Assembly: GCA_011390135.1 (NCBI GenBank)
Contig: JAABSZ010000118.1
Coordinates: 1 to 12,773, forward strand
Origin: JAABSP01 sp011390135
Lineage (GTDB): Bacteria; Desulfobacterota; Desulfobacteria; Desulfobacterales; JAABSP01
Length of the DNA: 12,773 nt
Direction of reading: 5' to 3'
Position 1 is the first letter of the stretch; each line of letters begins with the position of its first letter. Made by a program: the position numbers and the translations under genes. This document shows, piece after piece, positions 7,251 to 12,773 of the stretch. The notes under the pieces were generated by a model. That model was not told the origin of the DNA. It searched no databases and worked only from the letters and a program-made list of their open reading frames with translations.

Positions 7251-7370
7251 ACGGAGAAAAACCGGCCGGGATATGTTTTAACATTTAGAAATAAAAGGGA
7301 TTTATAAAAGAAAAAGGAAGAAGGGATCGGGAAGAAAATCAAACAAAATTGTATTCGATCCGAAAATAGG

Positions 7371-7384
7371 GAACAAAAATGTTC
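7371..7384 (-). other. small inverted repeat after the CNB/DUF4388 gene
   Basis: GAACAAAAATGTTC at 7371-7384 has five-base arms (GAACA/TGTTC) and lies 13 bases beyond the stop of the minus-strand CNB gene. On the minus strand it is followed by CCCTATTTT, so it could be a weak terminator. The stem is short and AT-rich. The rest of the 7251-7396 gap is AT-rich and shows no gene. Confidence 0.35.
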
Positions 7385-7396
7385 TCTTTGAAAAGG

Positions 7397-8584
7397 TCAG
7401 AGCAGTGTGGGGATGACGGTGCGGAGAAATTCCCGGTCATCCTGTTCGATTCTGCGGAGGCCCTCGATGATCAGAAACATGAAGTCGCCGATCTCGGATG
7501 CCTGCATCTTCTCGGGCGAGAGGCCCGGGAAGTATTTGAACTGCCCCCGCTTGAGCTTGAGCAGCTCGAAAAAGGCCTCCTCCCCCTTTTTGCTGCCATA
7601 CTCCACATCCACCAGCCGGCCCTCCAGGAAGGAGAGCTGTGCGGTCTCGTTGGGTAGCTTCAGGGTCAGCACACCGGTCTTCTGGTTGATGTTGAAGGTC
7701 TGGAAGAGGTCAGGCGGCGGGAGTTCTGAGATCTTTCCGGCCAGGTTGGAGGAGAACTGCTCGGAGCGGGCATCGTTGATCTCGGTCATCCGCTTCATCA
7801 GCAGCCGGGTGAAACTCATCTGTAGCGAGGGGAACTGCTTCAGGATTTTTTTGAAATGATCCGCGCCGATCCGCAGCACCGTGGTCGGTCCGGCCACCAT
7901 GACCGATGCCCCCACCATAGTGCCGCTCAGGATGCTCATCTCGCCGAAGACCTCTCCGTTACGGATCGATGCGATCGGCAGCCCGTCATCTGAGAGGACT
8001 TGGACGCTGCCCGAGAGGATGATGAAGAGGTTTCGGCCCGGCTCGCCCTTGCGCAGGGCCAGGTCCCCCCGGTTGAACCGGTCGATTCTCAGGTAGGTAA
8101 CGATATCCTTGATCTCCGATTTCTCCAGCCCCTCGAAGATGGTAAAGGTACTCAGGTGGCGGGTCAACTGCTCGGTGTAGTCCTGGTTCCGAATCTCCAT
8201 CCGGGCCTTGTGGATAAAGCGAATCCGGCCTATACAGCCGCTGCACTCATAGAGCTTGAAAGGGGTTTCCGGCTTTTCCTCGCCCGACTCCTCCTGGAGG
8301 ATATGCCGGACATCCCTGGCCAGAATCATACAGGGGGCCTTGTGGGAGGGGACCAGAAATTCGCCCCCGGAGAGCTGGAACTCATCATCGAGGTTATAGA
8401 GAGGGCAGTCCCGATCCTCGATGATGGTGAAGATGGGCGGAGGGACCGGGGATTCCTTTTCCGGCTCCGGATGAATGGTGATGAGATTGCCGCACTGGGA
8501 ACAGCGGAATCTTCGCCCCTCTTCTTTTACAAGGGCGTTCCGAATGGAAAAAACATTCTTGCATTTATTGCATTTGACCTTCAT
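7397..8584 (-). CDS. zinc-ribbon / cyclic-nucleotide-binding-like / DUF4388 protein
   Basis: This 395-residue protein has no recognised name. N-terminus: an MJ0042-type zinc ribbon with C5, C8, C28 and C31 (CNKC and CSQC). Residues 60-120 carry a second cysteine set: C60 in DCPLY, C85, and C114/C117 in ECSGC, separated by an EFQLSGGEFLVPS segment. A Crp-like cyclic-nucleotide-binding fold follows (about 147-258: FEGLEKSEIKDI, FNRGDLALRKGEPGRNLFII, VFGEMSILSG). The glutamate of the phosphate-binding cassette is present (E215), but the position of CRP Arg82 is Gly225, so cAMP binding is doubtful. Residues about 288-382 are DUF4388 (TGVLTLKLPNETAQLSFLEG, KGEEAFFELLKLKRGQFKYF), common in gliding, chemotaxis and Frz-like or GTPase-linked proteins. 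No helix-turn-helix or membrane segment is present, so it is probably a cytoplasmic adaptor or sensor rather than a transcription factor. Upstream is a candidate promoter and a duplicated 14-bp leader segment; the ribosome site is weak. Confidence 0.85.
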   Translation of the reverse strand: MKVKCNKCKNVFSIRNALVKEEGRRFRCSQCGNLITIHPEPEKESPVPPPIFTIIEDRDCPLYNLDDEFQLSGGEFLVPSHKAPCMILARDVRHILQEESGEEKPETPFKLYECSGCIGRIRFIHKARMEIRNQDYTEQLTRHLSTFTIFEGLEKSEIKDIVTYLRIDRFNRGDLALRKGEPGRNLFIILSGSVQVLSDDGLPIASIRNGEVFGEMSILSGTMVGASVMVAGPTTVLRIGADHFKKILKQFPSLQMSFTRLLMKRMTEINDARSEQFSSNLAGKISELPPPDLFQTFNINQKTGVLTLKLPNETAQLSFLEGRLVDVEYGSKKGEEAFFELLKLKRGQFKYFPGLSPEKMQASEIGDFMFLIIEGLRRIEQDDREFLRTVIPTLL

Positions 8585-8594
8585 GAAGCCGACC

Positions 8595-8622
8595 TGATCC
8601 TCAAAATCTGATCCTTAAAATC
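8595..8622. repeat. two tandem 14-bp units in the CNB gene leader
   Basis: TGATCCTCAAAATC (8595-8608) is followed directly by TGATCCTTAAAATC (8609-8622), with one difference. The pair lies 10 bases before the start codon of the minus-strand CNB gene, inside its leader, and duplicates an AGGATCA motif. It may be a recent duplication without function. Confidence 0.7.
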
Positions 8623-8638
8623 TATTCATCTTTGGACT

Positions 8639-8667
8639 ACCCTAAAGGAGTTTCCCTGTTTTGTAAA
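8639..8667 (-). promoter_or_regulatory. candidate sigma-70 promoter of the CNB/DUF4388 gene
   Basis: On the minus strand, TTTACA (8662-8667) and TAGGGT (8639-8644) have 17-base spacing, which would give a leader of about 47 bases before the ATG at 8584. The -10 box is a moderate match, so this is tentative. Confidence 0.35.
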
Positions 8668-8712
8668 GCAAACTTAGAAAACCGGATCGATCGGAGGGAA
8701 TCTGACATTGCG

Positions 8713-8759
8713 CAAAAAAATCGAAAAGGCCGCCCGGAAAATGGGGAAACCGGGCGGCC
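8713..8759 (-). terminator. intrinsic terminator ending the hldE-yggU transcript
   Basis: GGCCGCCCGG (8728-8737) and CCGGGCGGCC (8750-8759) form a perfect 10-bp GC stem with a 12-base loop. On the minus strand it is followed by TTTTCGATTTTTTT (8714-8727), a good U-tract. It would end minus-strand transcripts from hldE-yggU before the CNB gene promoter. Confidence 0.8.
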
Positions 8760-8810
8760 AGTAGAAACCATTCATTTGGGATGGAGGTTGAATGGCAATT
8801 CCGAATGTCA

Positions 8811-8824
8811 TCGCCCGCGGGCGA
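8811..8824. repeat. 14-bp GC palindrome
   Basis: TCGCCCGCGGGCGA is a perfect palindrome. With one mismatch (A at 8810 against C at 8825) it extends to 22 bp, from GTC at 8807 to GAC at 8828. It may be an operator or a hairpin; nothing in the sequence decides between these. Confidence 0.5.
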
Positions 8825-8899
8825 CGACAATTTGAATATGAGTATCTTTTCTTTAGATGTCAAGGGCATAACAGAAGATGTGCCTTCCGGAAACAGAAG

Positions 8900-8927
8900 A
8901 GCCGCCCTGGAAAAAAACAGGGCGGCT
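8900..8927 (-). terminator. second GC hairpin, possible first terminator of hldE-yggU
   Basis: AGCCGCCCTG (8900-8909) pairs with CAGGGCGGCT (8918-8927) in a perfect 10-bp stem with an eight-base A-rich loop. On the minus strand the tail is TCTTCTGTTT, only partly U-rich, so termination may be partial. The arms resemble those of the stronger hairpin at 8728-8759. Confidence 0.5.
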
Positions 8928-9081
8928 GTCGCGTTAAAGGAGAAAAAAGATGAATTGACTTGATGAATTAACCTGGTGATTTTCCTACCAGATTAAACAG
9001 AAGATAATCCGCATTTGCTCTCTGTCAAGGTACTTTCCCGGATCGGGACAGGTTCTTGCCCGGATCAGGACTGCTTTCAAG

Positions 9082-9408
9082 CTATCCCTTGCTGCCGGCA
9101 AGGGCTGCAACAGCGGCCTTCAAGCGTACCCGATCCGCTCGGGTCGGATTTTCCCCCGGATAGTGGAGGAGAACCGTCTTGGCCCGGCCCGTCTGTCCCG
9201 AAACGATCTCCACCCCGGATTTGGAAACCCCGAGGCATTTGGCCAGAAATTCCGCGCACATCTTGTTGGCCGCGCCCTCCACGGGCGGGGCCGTCAGCTT
9301 CACTTTCAAAGCATCGCCGTAAAGCCCCACGACCTGGTTCTTCGAAGACCGGGGCTGGACATGGATGCGGAAGAGAATGCCTTCGGGCTTCTCCTGTACA
9401 AAGAGCAT
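9082..9408 (-). CDS. yggU: DUF167/YggU family protein
   Basis: This is a 108-residue small cytoplasmic protein of the DUF167 (YggU/UPF0235) family, whose biochemical role is not established. The diagnostic core is visible: FRIHVQPRSSKNQVVGLYGD, LKVKLTAPPVEGAANKMCAE, then FLAKCLGVSKSGVEIVSGQT and RAKTVLL. This is the usual length and order for the family. An in-frame TTG at 9426 would overlap the hldE stop, but the ATG at 9408 has AAAGGAG eight bases ahead and is the better start. It follows hldE by 14 bases and is clearly cotranscribed with it. No special link to heptose synthesis is known to me, so the pairing may simply be an operon of convenience. Confidence 0.92.
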   Translation of the reverse strand: MLFVQEKPEGILFRIHVQPRSSKNQVVGLYGDALKVKLTAPPVEGAANKMCAEFLAKCLGVSKSGVEIVSGQTGRAKTVLLHYPGENPTRADRVRLKAAVAALAGSKG

Positions 9409-9422
9409 GGCAGATTCTCCTT

Positions 9423-10958
9423 TCAACCGGAATCGCGGTTTCGGATGTGGCGGATGATGGTGCTGGCCGAGATGTTCTCCTGCAGCGGGATCAGAGCCAC
9501 CCGTCCCCCGAGGCTTTCCACCAGTGCCCGGCCCTCCACGGTCTCCTCGGAATAGTTGCTCCCTTTGGTCAGCACATCGGGACGGATCGCCCGGATCAGA
9601 TTTTCCAGTTCCCCGTGTGAGAATAGGGTCACATAGTCGATCGCGTCGAGCGCACTCAGAATCCGGATGCGCTCTTTCTGCCCGATGACGGGTCTGCCGG
9701 GGCCTTTGAGGGCCCGGACCGCATCATCATCGTCGATCGCGGCAATCAGCACATCCCCCTCTTTCCGGGAGGCGGAGAAGAGGAGGATGTGGCCCGCATG
9801 GAGCAGATCGAAGCAGCCGTTGGTGAGCACGATCCGCTTTCCCTTCCGCTTCAGGTCGGCCGCGATCCGGGAGAGGGCTTTCATGGACTGGAACTTGCCG
9901 CTGAAGGAGTCCGTAGAGCCTGCCGAGGCCAGTTCCTCCCGGGTCACTGTCGCGGTTCCCACCTTTGCCACCACCACCCCGGCGGCCGTGTTTGCAAGGG
10001 CTGCCGCCTCTTCAAAAGAGAGGCCCGCGGCCAGCCCGAGCCCCAGCACAGAGATCACCGTATCCCCTGCGCCAGAAACATCAAAGACCTGTCTCGCTTT
10101 TGCCGGAATCAGATGGGGCCGCTTTCCCTGCTCAAAGCAGACCATGCCGTGGGCTCCGCAGGTGATCAGCAGGCGGGGGGCCTGGGTTGCAGATAATATC
10201 TTCTCTGCTGCCCGCTTCAGGCTTTGGTCATCTTCGATCTCGATGCCGGAAGCCACTGCCGCCTCTTTCCGGTTGGGCGTCAGCAGGCCCACTCCGGCAT
10301 ATTTGGTGAAATCGAGCCCCTTGGGATCGCAGATCACCTGCCGGCCGTGATTCCGGGCAATGCCGATGATCCGGGAGAGAAACCGGGGGGAGAGGAGCCC
10401 CTTGGCATAGTCCGAGAGGAGCAGGAGGTCGCTGTCGGGAATCCTTTGATCAAGATAATCGGCAAGATGGTTGAGGGTCTTCTCTGTAATTCCTTTCCGG
10501 GTCTCCCGGTCGATCCTGAGCACATGCTGATTTCCCGCAATGATCCGGGTCTTTCGGGTGGTGAGCCTTCCCTCTTCCCGGACGATGCCGTCGGTCTCCA
10601 CATCGAGTTCGGAGAATGCCTCGATCATCCGGTCTCCGTCGGGGCCGTCTCCGATGACCCCGGCCGCAAATACGGTTGCCCCCAGTGCCCGAAGGTTGTT
10701 GATCACATTGCCCGCGCCGCCCAGGGTATAATCCTCACGATTCACGGAAACCACCTGCACCGGGGCCTCCGGAGAGATCCGATCCACCGCTCCCCAGACA
10801 TATTGGTCCAGCATGAGATCGCCCACGACGAGGATCTTACAGCTTTCAAAGTCGGGGATCTCCCCGCGGTATCCGGTTTTTGATTCAGGATTTGATCCGT
10901 TTTTTGATCCAGGATTTAATTCGGGATTTAATTCAGGATAGGAGTGCTGCAAAGTCAT
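9423..10958 (-). CDS. hldE: HldE: bifunctional heptose-7-phosphate kinase / heptose-1-phosphate adenylyltransferase
   Basis: HldE makes ADP-heptose for the inner core of lipopolysaccharide. The N-terminal PfkB-type kinase phosphorylates D-glycero-beta-D-manno-heptose 7-phosphate at C1, and the C-terminal nucleotidyltransferase adds AMP. Kinase signatures: VVGDLMLDQYVWG (44-56), TLGGAGNVINNLRALGA (78-94), and the catalytic GAGDT (296-300, Asp299). Transferase signatures: LTNGCFDLLHAGH (378-390) with the HxGH motif, and the ISAST motif near the C-terminus (KGSNY and EETVEG before it). The 511 residues exceed the usual 475 or so because of a 30-residue Asn/Pro/Ser-rich N-terminal extension encoded by five 12-bp units. 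No other start codon lies between the extension and the kinase fold apart from a TTG at codon 3, so the extension is translated. The ribosome site ahead of the ATG is weak. It lies downstream of the tRNA terminator, so it must have its own promoter in 10959-11030, which I could not identify. Confidence 0.95.
   Translation of the reverse strand: MTLQHSYPELNPELNPGSKNGSNPESKTGYRGEIPDFESCKILVVGDLMLDQYVWGAVDRISPEAPVQVVSVNREDYTLGGAGNVINNLRALGATVFAAGVIGDGPDGDRMIEAFSELDVETDGIVREEGRLTTRKTRIIAGNQHVLRIDRETRKGITEKTLNHLADYLDQRIPDSDLLLLSDYAKGLLSPRFLSRIIGIARNHGRQVICDPKGLDFTKYAGVGLLTPNRKEAAVASGIEIEDDQSLKRAAEKILSATQAPRLLITCGAHGMVCFEQGKRPHLIPAKARQVFDVSGAGDTVISVLGLGLAAGLSFEEAAALANTAAGVVVAKVGTATVTREELASAGSTDSFSGKFQSMKALSRIAADLKRKGKRIVLTNGCFDLLHAGHILLFSASRKEGDVLIAAIDDDDAVRALKGPGRPVIGQKERIRILSALDAIDYVTLFSHGELENLIRAIRPDVLTKGSNYSEETVEGRALVESLGGRVALIPLQENISASTIIRHIRNRDSG
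10876..10935. repeat. five imperfect 12-bp tandem units at the hldE N-terminus
   Basis: Reading the minus strand: TGAATTAAATCC, CGAATTAAATCC, TGGATCAAAAAA, CGGATCAAATCC and TGAATCAAAAAC. The units are in frame and encode PELN, PELN, PGSK, NGSN and PESK (boundaries offset by one codon). They are AT-rich compared with the rest of the gene. The 12-bp period preserves the reading frame, so copy number could vary without breaking the enzyme. Confidence 0.8.
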
Positions 10959-11030
10959 TCTTTTTTGTCCGTAGGAGATATTCTCTAAAGCGGTATCCGT
11001 CGCTATCCGTTATGATTGCGGGGCTCCAAT

Positions 11031-11059
11031 AAAAAACCCGGCCTTAAAAAAAGCCGGGT
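11031..11059 (-). terminator. intrinsic terminator of the tRNA-Ser unit
   Basis: ACCCGGC (11036-11042) and GCCGGGT (11053-11059) form a seven-base stem. On the minus strand it is followed by six T residues at 11031-11036, then ATTGG. It lies 16 bases past the CCA end of tRNA-Ser(GCU), in the right place to end the tRNA transcript. Confidence 0.88.
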
Positions 11060-11075
11060 CGGGTGATATTTTCGG

Positions 11076-11168
11076 TGGCGGAGAGAGAGGGATTCGAACC
11101 CTCGGTGCAGCTTTCACCACACACTCGCTTAGCAGGCGAGCGCCTTCAGCCGACTCGGCCATCTCTCC
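11076..11168 (-). tRNA. tRNA-Ser, anticodon GCU
   Basis: The 5' end is GGAGAGATGGCCGAGT at 11168. The acceptor stem GGAGAGA pairs with TCTCTCC, with discriminator G and an encoded CCA (11076-11078). The anticodon arm reads CTCGC, loop CTGCTAA, GCGAG, giving GCT (codons AGC/AGU). A long variable arm and the GGTTCGAATCC T-arm are typical of class II serine tRNA. It lies 70 bases after the other serine tRNA on the same strand. Confidence 0.97.
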
Positions 11169-11238
11169 GCAATGATCTACTCTGTTTCATTCTCTGGGTT
11201 TTCCTGACTGGCGTTGCACCAGGCCTCTCTTTCAATCC

Positions 11239-11324
11239 TGGCGGAGGGAGTAGGATTCGAACCCACGGAGCTTTCGCTCAACGGTTTTCAAGACCGCCGC
11301 CTTCAACCACTCGGCCATCCCTCC
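11239..11324 (-). tRNA. tRNA-Ser, anticodon UGA
   Basis: The 5' end is GGAGGGATGGCCGAGT at 11324. The acceptor GGAGGGA pairs with TCCCTCC, with discriminator G and encoded CCA (11239-11241). The anticodon arm CGGT-CTTGAAA-ACCG gives anticodon TGA (codons UCN). The variable arm GAGC-GAAA-GCTC marks a class II serine tRNA. It is the first gene of the two-tRNA transcript. Confidence 0.97.
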
Positions 11325-11338
11325 TGCACGAAATCCAT

Positions 11339-11367
11339 TTTATACTATTTTTTCCGAAGGGGGTCAA
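11339..11367 (-). promoter_or_regulatory. sigma-70 promoter of the two tRNA-Ser genes
   Basis: On the minus strand, TTGACC (11362-11367) and TATAAA (11339-11344) are 17 bases apart. Start would fall near 11331, seven bases before the 5' end of tRNA-Ser(UGA) at 11324. Context and spacing are near ideal for a strong stable-RNA promoter. It lies just beyond the moaB stop. Confidence 0.8.
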
Positions 11368-11388
11368 CCGTTTTTTGGAGGACCCGAT

Positions 11389-11895
11389 TTATTTCTCCTT
11401 CATATGTTTCACAATATGGCCCAGCTCCGGAAAGATCAGCTTTTCGCAGGCCAGTCTGCAGGCTTTTTGGCTGCCGGGCATGCAGAAGATCGCGGTGCTG
11501 CCGATGATGCCGGCCGTGGAACGGGACATCAGGGCAGCCGAGCCGATCTCTTCATAGCTCAACTGGGAAAAAAGAGGCCCGAAAGCGCTCAACTCCTTTT
11601 CAAAAAGGGGGGCCAATGCCTCCACCGTAACATCCTTGGGTGAGATGCCGGTGCCGCCGTTGAGCAGCAGCACATGGGGCCGCTTCTCCTCGATCACCTG
11701 CAGAACCGTTCCGGCAATCGCTTCGGCCTCATCCGGGATCACCTCATGATAGATCACTCGATGCCCCAGATCCCTGGCGGCCTTTGCGATCCATTCGCCG
11801 CTCCTGTCTTCGGCCCTGGTCCTTGTGCTGGACATGGTCAGAATTCCCATATCCACGATCGGGGGCCCCTGCTCCTTATGTTCTTCTGTTCCCAT
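11389..11895 (-). CDS. moaB: MoaB/Mog-family molybdopterin adenylyltransferase
   Basis: This 168-residue cytoplasmic protein belongs to the MoaB/MogA family. These proteins adenylate molybdopterin ahead of molybdenum insertion in some lineages, although E. coli MoaB itself is inactive. Visible motifs: GILTMSSTRTRAEDRSG at the first strand (17-33), the substrate-binding LNGGTGISPKDVTVEA (78-93), and SRSTAGIIGSTAIFCMPGSQ (124-143), the family's closing phosphate-binding loop. About 14 extra residues precede the core. The start ATG has a strong GGAGGAG ribosome site, and transcription probably begins about 44 bases upstream. It is divergent from mobA and a moaE-like gene, which supports a cofactor role. 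Molybdopterin adenylyltransferase against a MoaB-only function cannot be settled from the sequence. Confidence 0.92.
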   Translation of the reverse strand: MGTEEHKEQGPPIVDMGILTMSSTRTRAEDRSGEWIAKAARDLGHRVIYHEVIPDEAEAIAGTVLQVIEEKRPHVLLLNGGTGISPKDVTVEALAPLFEKELSAFGPLFSQLSYEEIGSAALMSRSTAGIIGSTAIFCMPGSQKACRLACEKLIFPELGHIVKHMKEK

Positions 11896-11942
11896 CTTCT
11901 CCTCCTTCTCCTGTTGCTGCGGGTGTAATGGCGCAAATCTTC

Positions 11943-11971
11943 TTGATTTTAGACCATGCTTTCCCTATGAT
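11943..11971 (+). promoter_or_regulatory. sigma-70 promoter of mobA
   Basis: TTGATT (11943-11948) and TATGAT (11966-11971) are 17 bases apart. Start near 11978 would give a leader of about 31 bases before the mobA ATG at 12009. It overlaps the moaB promoter on the other strand almost completely. Confidence 0.6.
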
Positions 11972-11974
11972 CAA
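11946..11974 (-). promoter_or_regulatory. sigma-70 promoter of moaB, overlapping that of mobA
   Basis: On the minus strand, TTGATC (11969-11974) and TAAAAT (11946-11951) have a 17-base spacer. Start near 11939 gives a moaB leader of about 44 bases. The two divergent promoters share the same 32 bases, each -35 lying on the other's -10. Confidence 0.55.
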
Positions 11975-12008
11975 GAGGGGAAATATCGAAGAAGGCAAAG
12001 GAGCGGAC

Positions 12009-12635
12009 ATGGCATTCCCCTGTACCGGCGTCATTCTGGCCGGCGGACGCAATTCCCGGTTCAACGGAACCAACAAGGCATTTCTGGAAGTGGGCGGAAC
12101 GCGGATTCTCGATCAACTCTACGGTCTCTTTACGGAGATTTTCGAAGAGGTGATTCTGGTGACAAACGATCCCCTGGCCTATCTCGGATGGGATCTCACC
12201 ATTGTAACCGACATTTTCTCTGAACGCAGCTCTCTGACCGGCATCCATGCAGGGCTTTTTGCAGCGAGCCATCAGCGGATCTTTGCGGCCGCGTGCGATG
12301 CGCCCTTTTTGAACAGGGATCTGGTGGTCCGGCTGCTGGAATCGGCCGAGGAGAAGTATGATGTGGTGATTCCGGTTACAGCCGCGGGCTATGAGCCTTT
12401 GTGCGCGGTCTATTCCAAAAGATGTTTAAAACCGATGGCCGCGCAACTACAGCAGAAGCGGTTCAAGATCATGGAATTTTTCAAGAGCATGCGGGTAAGG
12501 GAGTTTGGCGAGGCGATGGTTCGGGAGATTGATCCGGATCTTATCTCCTTTTTCAATATCAACCGGCCCGAGGATCTGGTTCGGGCCCAAGCTTATCTCA
12601 ACGGAGAGCGGGTCTCTTCGAAAGAGGCCATATAA
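12009..12635 (+). CDS. mobA: MobA: molybdenum cofactor guanylyltransferase
   Basis: MobA joins GMP from GTP to molybdenum-molybdopterin, giving the guanine dinucleotide cofactor used by DMSO-reductase-family enzymes such as formate dehydrogenases and nitrate reductases. At 208 residues it matches the family. Motifs: the GTP-binding loop LAGGRNSRFNGTNKAFL (near residue 10), FEEVILVTNDP, the metal-binding AACDAPFLN (CDxPF pattern), and YEPLCAVYSKRC; the C-terminal FFNINRPEDLVRA is also typical. The frame stays open upstream to 11784 but runs through the divergent moaB gene. The ATG at 12009 has AAAGGAG a few bases ahead and sits downstream of the predicted transcription start, while an ATG at 11968 falls inside the -10 region. 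It is followed 12 bases later by the moaE-like gene. Confidence 0.93.
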   Translation: MAFPCTGVILAGGRNSRFNGTNKAFLEVGGTRILDQLYGLFTEIFEEVILVTNDPLAYLGWDLTIVTDIFSERSSLTGIHAGLFAASHQRIFAAACDAPFLNRDLVVRLLESAEEKYDVVIPVTAAGYEPLCAVYSKRCLKPMAAQLQQKRFKIMEFFKSMRVREFGEAMVREIDPDLISFFNINRPEDLVRAQAYLNGERVSSKEAI

Positions 12636-12647
12636 TAAGGAGGCCAT

Positions 12648-12773
12648 ATGAAGATCACCGAGATCATGGAGGCTATCAAGGGGCATCCGGAGTACGGAAA
12701 GGCCGGCATGGTGCTCTACCACAACGGAATTGTGCGTGAGACCTCCCGGGACGGCCGGAAGGTCAACGGACTT
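12648..12773 (+). CDS. MoaE-like molybdenum cofactor protein, 5' part only
   Basis: The first 42 codons are visible before the window ends. The ATG is preceded by AAGGAGGCCAT, an excellent ribosome site. The text MKITEIMEAIKGHPEYGKAG, followed by MVLYHNGIVRETSRDGRKVN and GL, resembles the divergent MoaE-like proteins of Desulfobacterota, with their characteristic VLxHNGxVRxTSRDG segment. Canonical MoaE is the catalytic subunit of molybdopterin synthase and carries sulfur from MoaD to precursor Z. Whether this branch has that activity cannot be judged, because the region that would hold the catalytic lysines is outside the window. Its position 12 bases after mobA, opposite moaB, supports a molybdenum cofactor role. 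Confidence 0.65.
   Translation, partial: MKITEIMEAIKGHPEYGKAGMVLYHNGIVRETSRDGRKVNGL

Larger units (their letters stand above)
8585..9081. other. 497-bp non-coding gap between yggU and the CNB gene
   Basis: No credible gene is present. Open frames here run straight through the hairpins and have no ribosome sites. The gap holds the 14-bp leader duplication, a candidate CNB promoter, two GC-rich hairpins (8728-8759 and 8900-8927), and a palindrome TCGCCCGCGGGCGA (8811-8824). It also has a weak CTGGT/ACCAG repeat (8973-8991) and two copies of CCCGGATCRGGAC (9037-9049 and 9059-9071, 22 bases apart). A small RNA ending at one of the hairpins is possible but not demonstrable from sequence alone. 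Confidence 0.6.

Noticed and set aside
7273..7284. Inverted repeat ATGTT-TT-AACAT as an NtrC binding site
   Set aside because: It does not match the GCAC-N5-GTGC pattern and lies too near the -24 element for a usual enhancer site. It is kept only as a possible unknown operator.
8632..8963. Two short plus-strand open frames in the intergenic gap
   Set aside because: Both cross the terminator-like hairpins and lack a ribosome site. The encoded sequences are low-quality basic peptides without family features.
10876..10935. Possible CRISPR or phage-type repeat array
   Set aside because: The units are only 12 bp with no spacers and are translated in frame in hldE. No cas genes are present in the window.
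11076..11324. Integration site or genomic island at the serine tRNAs
   Set aside because: Both tRNAs are complete with CCA ends and flanked by housekeeping genes. No integrase and no duplicated tRNA 3' end was seen.
11784..12008. Upstream extension of mobA to 11784
   Set aside because: It would run through the divergent moaB gene and the predicted promoters. The MobA family begins at about the ATG at 12009, which has its own ribosome site.

Overview
The window carries moderately GC-rich bacterial chromosomal DNA. The gene set suits a strictly or facultatively anaerobic Gram-negative bacterium, most likely Desulfobacterota (former Deltaproteobacteria): a heptose-LPS enzyme, a GlnD/PII and PTS-Ntr nitrogen regulatory cluster, an MJ0042 zinc-ribbon plus cyclic-nucleotide-binding plus DUF4388 protein, and a molybdenum cofactor cluster with an unusual MoaE-like protein. 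The phylum is inferred from gene content only and has not been tested by a search.

Layout. (1) Positions 1-1013 (+) hold a fossil of a glyoxylate-shunt operon. Frameshifted and internally deleted pieces of aceK (isocitrate dehydrogenase kinase/phosphatase), aceB (malate synthase) and aceA (isocitrate lyase) are spliced end to end. (2) Positions 1023-7205 (-) form a nitrogen/PTS regulatory cluster, read glnD, then a PII-like/ACT/ACT fusion gene, then ptsP. A very good sigma-54 (-24/-12) promoter lies just ahead of glnD, and a separate sigma-70-type promoter sits almost on the ptsP start codon. (3) Positions 7397-8584 (-) encode a four-cysteine zinc ribbon, a second cysteine motif, a cyclic-nucleotide-binding fold and DUF4388. 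(4) Positions 8585-9081 are a non-coding gap with two strong GC hairpins (one a clear minus-strand terminator), a 14-bp palindrome and short direct repeats. (5) Positions 9082-10958 (-) are hldE followed by a DUF167/YggU gene. (6) Positions 11031-11367 (-) form a compact tRNA unit: sigma-70 promoter, tRNA-Ser(UGA), tRNA-Ser(GCU), terminator. (7) Positions 11389-12773 are a divergent molybdenum cofactor locus, moaB (-) against mobA and a moaE-like gene (+). Their predicted promoters overlap almost completely on opposite strands.

How they work together. GlnD is the glutamine-sensing uridylyltransferase/uridylyl-removing enzyme for PII, and PtsP starts the nitrogen-related PTS phosphorelay. The gene between them encodes a PII-like domain joined to two ACT domains that look like a duplicate of the GlnD C-terminus. 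The position that matches the uridylylated Tyr51 of GlnB is Cys51, and the Gly-rich nucleotide-binding B-loop is not recognisable. I consider this fusion, in a sigma-54-driven operon with GlnD and PtsP, the most interesting candidate for an undescribed regulatory device in the window. The next most interesting items are the glyoxylate-shunt fossil, the second cysteine motif in the CNB/DUF4388 protein, and the overlapping moaB/mobA promoters.
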